Assembly (NCBI GenBank): GCA_037576215.1
Contig: JBANDB010000009.1
Span: forward strand, 2,294,001-2,358,000
Source: Armillaria gallica
Lineage: Eukaryota; Basidiomycota; Agaricomycetes; Agaricales; Physalacriaceae
Reading direction: 5' to 3'
DNA length: 64,000 bases
In this document: positions 57,625 through 64,000 of the stretch, one piece after another
Layout: every line of letters begins with the position of its first letter
Position numbering within the stretch: position 1 is the first letter of the stretch
The notes under the pieces: model-generated
The model's database searches: none
What the model was told of the DNA's origin: nothing
What the model saw: the letters and a program-made list of their open reading frames with translations, nothing else
Program-made: the position numbers and the translations under genes

Positions 57625-59979
57625 TTATATAGTGATAGCCGGCACAAATCTCTCCCCTACTGGGTTCCAAGCAACTTGGTCTGGCGTTCGACTTCCAACA
57701 ACATCAAACACCCAGTCTCTTCTCAGCCGCCTGTAGATCTCCTTGAAGGTCTCCGTCGACCCCTTCTCCTGCACCATAACCAGCGTCAAAGTCGCTGAAC
57801 CTCAGAATCAACCTCAACCCTAAACTTGACCGGCTTGAGCACTCCCATAACTCCGCTAGGATCCTTCATCTCGTCCAGCCGACATTTCAGTACGCCCAGA
57901 GGCTCAGAGTCCACAAGAGCGACGCGAACATCCATAGCCATCAACAATCTGCGGCATTCATTTTGCGTTGTCTTCATATCATGTGTCGATTGCAGCGTGA
58001 AGGCCGATTGTCTGAACTTGAAAACGTTTGCGAGCCATTTTGTACGGGGTGACGAAGGAACAGGCGAGTTTGGAGTACCAACAGACGAGGCAGGGGATGA
58101 TGGGGCAACTTTTCTTTTCCGCAGCTTGGTTCGTTCCTTACCGTCATGGGGCTCCAAGATTTTTACCCGCTTGTCATTGGCCCCGACTCGGCTTTCTTCG
58201 GATGGCTTGGTTGCATAACCAGAAGCGGCTGCTTCGTTGATATTCTCCTTGTCGATAATCGTGACAGTAGGTCGTGCAGGACGCTGTCTTCTGGTAACAG
58301 ATAATGGCTGAGTGGTGGGAGTTGCTGGCGACAGAGAGATGGATTTTTGCTGATGTGAGGGAGATAAAAGAGATGCTATGGGGGGATCTATACGCATTGT
58401 CCTATCTCCTATGATATCGTGCATAAGAGCGAGATTAGGGGATGTTATAGCTGCCGGAGACTGGGATCCCTCTGTCCGGGAATAAAGCACGTTGATATGA
58501 TCGGCAACTTGCTTAAAGAAAGTCTGCATATTGATGTCGTGATGTTCGGGGACGATAAGTGGCGAGGGTTCGATGCCATTCGAAGAGGGAGGATGAAGAT
58601 CGATCTGTGGGAAACTTGGCCTCTGCGATAAGTCACAGAGCCTTCCGATGACGCTGTCCATATTCCACCTCCCCTTGCTCTCCGAGGAGTAGGCGGACCA
58701 TCACGAGGAGGAATAGACGAAGGAGAAGGCGTTACGTGGGGATTAGGATCTGGCGAGAGGTGGCTCTGAGGTGTATGTGAGGTTCCATGCTCTCTCTGGC
58801 GCCGCAGTCGCTCGTCTCTTGCAAATGTTTCCGCTTCTTCATAACCTTCCAAGTTCTTTCTCCTATACTCTCCAAGAAGGTGATAGATTCCTTTGTGCCA
58901 GTTCTTCTCATCGCTTAGCAGATTGCCAACGAGGTCATCATCAGAGCTACCAGGCCAGAGGGTGTGAAGATGACGAAGAAGTTCTGTGTCGACATCATCA
59001 CGCGAGAGCAGAGGACATGCAATGTCATTGAGATTCCTTGCAGGAACGCTGGCGAGATCGAAAGAACGAGAGGTGAAGAAAGGGTGTCTCTGCACACCGG
59101 ACATTGTAAGCCTTTTCTTGACGTCCTTTACTAGCATTTTCGCAATGAGATCCTGAGCAAGCGGATCGATGTCATCAGGCATCTCGAACTTCCCGACGCG
59201 CACTTTCTCCAAGAGCGTCAGACAATCGTCATCGTCGAACGGAAGCATTCCCGCAAGCATAGCGTGGAGGACGATGCCGCAGGACCAGATATCTGACGCC
59301 GCGCCGTCATATACCTCGCCGTTGATGATTTCAGGAGCAGCGTAATGCGGACTACCGCATGAAGTCTGAAGCATACGATCTGGTCGCCAGGCAGCCATGC
59401 CAAAGTCGGCGAGTTTGACGTTAGACTGGGCATCAAGAAGAATATTTTCCGGTTTGAGGTCCCTATGGACGATGTTGAACCGATGACAGTAGTCGACCGC
59501 AGCTATGATCTGTTGGAAATATCTCAAAGCCTCTGAGGGAGAGAGTCGTCCTTTTTCGCAGAGATAGTCGAATAGTTCGCCGCCTTGAACGTGCTCAAGA
59601 ATGAGATAGAGATGGTTTGCAGTGTCCCAGACGTCGTATAGTTTCATAATGTTAGGATGATCCACGAGTTTCATGATGACGATCTCGCGTTGGAGAGCCT
59701 GCTCTAAGCGCGCTGCATCTTCTTCCGCGTTGTCGAGAGACTCCATGCGTGAGAAAAGGAACGATTTTCGGATTATCTTGACCGCCGCCATTTGTCCGGT
59801 TTTCGAATGGCGAGCGAGTTTGACTCGCCCTACAGAAAATTCTGTCAGGTAGTCCTCTTTAATGAGCCGACCAACGTACCGGAGCTTCCCTTTCCAATGG
59901 TCCTTCCAAGCTTCCAGCAGCCAATCATCTTCGGATCATCAGTCACCCTCGAGAATGTAGGAGAATCGAGGCTTGACAT
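57625..59979 (-). CDS. Gin4/Hsl1/Nim1-type Ser/Thr protein kinase
   Basis: Exons 59880-59979 and 57625-59829 (minus). The kinase domain covers about residues 15-290: WKLGRTIGKGSSG|RVKLA (intron inside the glycine loop), MAAVKII, HRDLKPENI, DFGMA, CGSPHYAAPEI and SDIWSCGIVLHAMLAGMLPF. A long Ser/Pro-rich middle follows. The end has KPVKFRVEV and VMVQEKGSTETFKEIYRRL, resembling the KA1 membrane-binding domain. This family couples septins and cell growth to mitotic entry at the bud neck or cell cortex. The frame breaks by one base at about 58662 (GGAATATGG) and again at about 57797 (GTTCAGCG). Each would be repaired by one more base in a run of A or T. Corrected length is about 768 aa. Confidence 0.85.
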
Positions 59980-60251
59980 TAGGCAAATAGGATAGAGTGA
60001 TAATAGTAGTAATATAGGACTGAGATAGAGGATGGAGTTTATGTGGGGGAAGGAACTCAAATTCAACTACCGGCAGGACAAGTCCGTCCGGTCCGAGACT
60101 GCCAAGCAAGACCAAATAACGCGTCGACTAATGCGGAACCGTGAAGGCACACAATCACGAGACCCTTCTTGACTCTTACCATCGTCATCAATACAAGTGC
60201 CTCAAAGCGACTTTGTCTGCGAATTACCTGCTACTTCATTAATCTTTCAAG

Positions 60252-63200
60252 ATGATGCAACCAACGCCGGCGCCAACCTCAGCGCCCGGATCCCCCCAAC
60301 CAGCGCCGGAGGAGTCGCAGGTCACCTCAATGCCTGAGCCACCACAAAACGTCGGGAGTGCTCCTTTTGGAATCTTAGTAGGACTATTTGAGAGGCTACA
60401 AATTGAGAGAAGAAGAGATAAACGAGAAAAGTTATTATCTTCATGGTTCAATGTATGATTCTTCTCCACATCAAACAGCGCCCACGCCCCGAATGATCTC
60501 CCCTTAGCATTGGAGAGATGAGAAAGGAAAAGATCTTTATCCTGTTCTACGTCTTTTGCTTCCTCAGGTAGGTAGGCTGGTAATTCGGATTGCTTATTAA
60601 CCGATTCCGAATTCAGAAAGATCGTGAGCGGTCTACCTATGGCTTGAAGGAGCAGAAAATTGCGAAGACGTACATCAAGCTCATCCCTTTAGGTCCGAGA
60701 GACCCAGATGCTATCCGTCTCACGAATTGGAAGAAACCGGTGGAACAGAATGTGCGTGATATATGTCCTCGTGTGCTTCGTCTTACCTTTGTCTTTTACA
60801 GACAACCTCTGGCGACTTTCCCACAGTTCTGTACGAAGTAGTAGGCAAAAGATCATCGGTCACAGAAGGCTCTCTGTCTATTGATGACTTGAATGAAATT
60901 CTGGATGAGCTATCGCAGAAACAGGACTCCATGTGCGTTTCTACATTCTTGTAGTCTTCGTTTCAACAACCAGACATACAGGGAAGTCCAGTCGAAAATT
61001 CTGAGACGTATCTATAATCGTGCGACACCAGAGGAGCAAAAATGGATTGCGCGCATTATACTGAAAGGTGCCTTCTCTTTGGGTTCCTAATCATCAAATA
61101 TCTGTGGCTGAAAGATGAATCCAGACTTGGTGATATCTGTAAAGGAAACCACGGTTTTTGCAGTCTTCCATCCTGACGCTCAGGACCTATATAATACATG
61201 TTCAGACCTCAAGAAGGTCGCGTGGACGCTCTGGGACCCCTTATTCAGATTGAACGCCAATGTACGTTTGTCTTTTGATCAAATTTTGTCGTGTTCAACA
61301 TCTGTACAGGATAAAACTGTGGCACTCTTTCATTCTTTCGCGCCTATGCTGTGTCGCCGTCCGACCAAGAAGATAGAAGAGACCGTCAAAGAAATGAACG
61401 GAAGTGAGTTTATCATTGAGGAAAAGCTGGACGGGGAGAGAATGCAGCTCCATAAGAAGGGTAATGAATATTATTATTGTTCAAGGTTGCTTTGCTTTAA
61501 GTGGCGGCTTTCGCAATTCTTATGTGTCTTTTGTAGGAAGGGAAAAGACTATACGTATCTGTACGGAAAGCACGTTGGAACGGGGAGTCTGACACCCTAC
61601 ATCGACGCTGCTTTTGACGAGCGCGTTGACGAGTGAGTACATTGACATGATAATTAAGTTCTTGCTAATTGTCTCCAAGACTTATCCTTGATGGCGAGAT
61701 GCTAGTCTGGGATCCGGTTTCGCAGCGCAACCTGCCATTTGGAACGCTCAAAACAGCTGCTGGAGGTAAATTCACGTCTACGTTTCATCTGACAGAGCTC
61801 TAACATCTTTTTAGACAAATCCAAAAAGGCTCACATGCCTCGTCCGTGCTGTAGGCCATGCTCTTTCTCCATTATGACACGCTTGAATAATGAATTTAGT
61901 CAAAGTCTTCGACCTTCTTTACCTCAACGGCCAATCACTTATTGACAAGACGACAAAGTTCCGGAAACGGAATATGAGGGCGTGTCTGAAAGAGGTGAAA
62001 GGACGTATTGAATTTGCCGTTGAGTTTACAGGCAGAGATGCACAGCACGTCAGACAACGAATGGACGAGGTAATGGAGGCGAGGGGTGAGGGACTGGTCA
62101 TCAAGCATCCTAAATCTATGTACGTGTTGAACGGGAGAAATAGAGACTGGATTAAAGTAAGCGCATTTTGCTGCAATTGTGACTAGTGCTGATCTTGCGG
62201 ACCATAGGTCAAGCCTGAGTACATGGTACGTATATCATTATCCTTTCTGCTTAGTTGACGTCAATTCTGCCGCTTAGGATAATATGGGTGAGACGGTCGA
62301 TGTTCTTGTCGTTGGTAAGCTTTCGTAGAATCCTTTCACTACGGGTCTTCACCAAACTTGCAGCGGCGAATTATGGCACAGGATCCCGTGGTGGAGGAGT
62401 CTCCACTCTCATCTGTGCAGTCATTGACGATCGGCATCCGGATGGTCTGGACGAAGAGCCCAAGTTAGTGATATCATTTACAATCGTTTTCTGTCCTTAT
62501 GTGGTTTTATAGGTATAGTTCCTTTGTTCGCATCGGCTCAGGTTTGACGTATGCCGACTATGTGTGGGTGCGTAGTCTGCCTTGGAAGCCTTGGAATCCC
62601 AAGGAGCCGCCGGAATTCTATCAAACCGCCAAGAAGACAACTGAAGACAAAGGAGATGTTTACCTCGAGCCTGAGGAGTAAGCTTATGTTGATTTGTCGC
62701 CGTAATAGCATGACACTCACGTATACATTTTAGCTCCTTCATACTTAAAGTGAAAGCGGCAGAAATTACACAATCAGGTCAGCGCTTCAAGTATACAACC
62801 ATGTCAGTGTCTCATTGTGTAGATCAATATCATCTCGGATACACCATGCGATTCCCTCGAGCGTTGTCTATTCGACAGGATTTAACGATTGCGGACTGTA
62901 TGACGGCTTCAGCCGTCCTTGAGAGTGCTCGCACAGTAAAGAAGAGGAAGATGGAGAGTGATATCACGTATGTCATGTTGACTGTGTCAAACCAGTGCTG
63001 ACGTGCTCTACAGGACGACGACGAAGAAAAGACAGGCAAAGCGAAGGCGAAGGCAAGTGTGTTGTGATTAATGAAGCTCTGCGTTCCTCATTTACTGTCT
63101 GTAGCCGATGATGCTGCCCGCTTATCAGGGGATAAAGGCCAAGGATGTCTTCATCGAGTCTGATATCTTCAATGGATTCATGTTTGGTGGGTAATATATG

Positions 63201-64000
63201 CTGTCGTTGTATGCACTGACATTCATCGATCGTAGTCGTCATGCCCGACCCTAAATCCAGAACGGGTGAACAGCAGAAGAAGGACTTGATGAAGCTGTGC
63301 GTCCTTTAAAGTCAGCGAAAGACGTATGAATATAGTGCCTGACTTGAACCGCACAGGATCATAGCGAATGGGGGCCGCTGTCAGCAGCTAGCTGCAAAAC
63401 ATCCCAACCTCTTCATCGTATATGGTGGTACTATCACCCGTACGTATCTCCTTTCTGAAGACCTTGATACAGCTAAAGCATTAATTTCAAGCGTATGAGT
63501 TGAAGCTTTCAATAGACAAGGGTATCCATGACGTGGTAAAGCCAGAATGGATTACGGATTCTGTTGCTCTGGGACGCCAAGCGCCACTCTCGAAAAGATA
63601 CTTTTTCCACGCTACTGAGTCGAGAAAGGCAACAGCGGAGTACAGCATGGAGGATGACGTGAAGAAAGAAGAAGATGAAGTGGCGGAACCGACGGGTGAG
63701 ATAAATGAAGCAGGCCCGAGTGCCAAGGTGGAAGAACAAGCGGAAAAGATCAAACATGAGACAATCGATCCGGTCTTAGCGGAATGGCTGGCCATCGACA
63801 CACCGAGAGTACCAGCTGACGATGATTCAGAAACGGAAGATGACGATGACGATAATGATTCTGTCAATGCGGATGCACCTGAACAGGATGATATGGATGA
63901 CTGGCTCAAGGTGGAAGAGGATGCGGAAGTCGACCTCAAGTCTGAGGCGTCGGATGAAGTTGCGAATTCTACAGATGACGTTAAGGAACTTGACGAAGAG
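60252..64000 (+). CDS. LIG4: DNA ligase IV (3' partial)
   Basis: This multi-exon gene starts at the ATG 60252 and runs off the window. The adenylation domain has the nucleophile motif EEKLDGERMQLH (Lys at about residue 292), DGEMLVW, FKVFDLLYLNG, EGLVIKHP and DWIKVKPEYM. The preceding DNA-binding domain reads SVKETTVFAVFHPDAQDL and EEQKWIARIILK. The OB-fold (FVRIGSGLTYADY) and the first BRCT domain (KDVFIESDIFNGFMFVV..KPEWITDS) follow, then an acidic linker; the second BRCT would lie beyond 64000. It seals breaks in non-homologous end joining with XRCC4/Lif1. Exon 62208-62225 is 18 nt. One junction near 60930 fits only if one G is missing. A second in-frame ATG lies directly after the first. 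Confidence 0.93.

Noticed and set aside
63053..63104. GC-AG intron in LIG4 (AAG|GCAAGT)
   Set aside because: A normal GT donor four bases downstream (CAA|GTGTGT) gives the correct phase into PMMLPAYQ, so a GC donor is not needed.
1..64000. CRISPR arrays, ribosomal RNA genes, bacterial operons
   Set aside because: None seen; introns throughout and gene content show a eukaryotic nuclear genome.

Overview
The window reads as nuclear DNA of a filamentous basidiomycete (Agaricomycetes-like). Genes are broken by many introns of about 45-65 bp with GT..AG ends, including very small exons. Recognisable proteins are fungal: SF3B1/Prp10, ARPC2, DNA ligase IV, a Gin4/Hsl1-type kinase, a vacuolar carboxypeptidase S, a Zap1-like zinc-finger factor, a Zn2Cys6 activator and a phenol-hydroxylase-type monooxygenase.

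Layout. 1-8.2 kb: end of a monooxygenase gene, a forkhead-domain gene, an F-box gene and a small membrane protein gene. 8.2-48.9 kb: a rearranged block built around six copies of a cellular RNA-dependent RNA polymerase gene (RdRP, the QDE-1/RDR family used in RNA silencing). Copies are named A to F here. A (decayed), B and C lie on the minus strand; D, E (remnant) and F lie on the plus strand. A and D form the ends of a large inverted repeat with arms of about 5.5 kb. Each arm also carries a small gene of unknown function, divergent from the RdRP, and a Zn2Cys6 factor. Between the arms lie B and C, a broken second F-box copy, and an array of repeated exon-like units. SF3B1 sits between copies E and F. 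48.9-64 kb: ordinary single-copy genes, namely carboxypeptidase S, a Zap1-like factor, a truncated phosphocholine-cytidylyltransferase-like gene, ARPC2, a Gin4-type kinase, and DNA ligase IV running off the right edge.

How it may work. Complete RdRP copies share six exons at identical intron positions, an N-terminal RRM-like domain, a very basic segment near residue 410, and the catalytic DLDGD motif near residue 905. They also share a promoter module (CAGCTG box, then a conserved GCGCCTAAGT-TATATAT element about 125 bp before the ATG). Copy A has lost the catalytic aspartate, its TATA box and its CAGCTG box, so it is truly dead. The single-base frameshifts in C, D and F are of another kind: each is a one-base loss in a short homopolymer. 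Similar one-base losses are inferred in the otherwise conserved ARPC2 and kinase genes. Residual assembly error is therefore a real possibility, and C, D and F may encode full-length proteins.

All calls come from reading the sequence. No database or alignment search was run.
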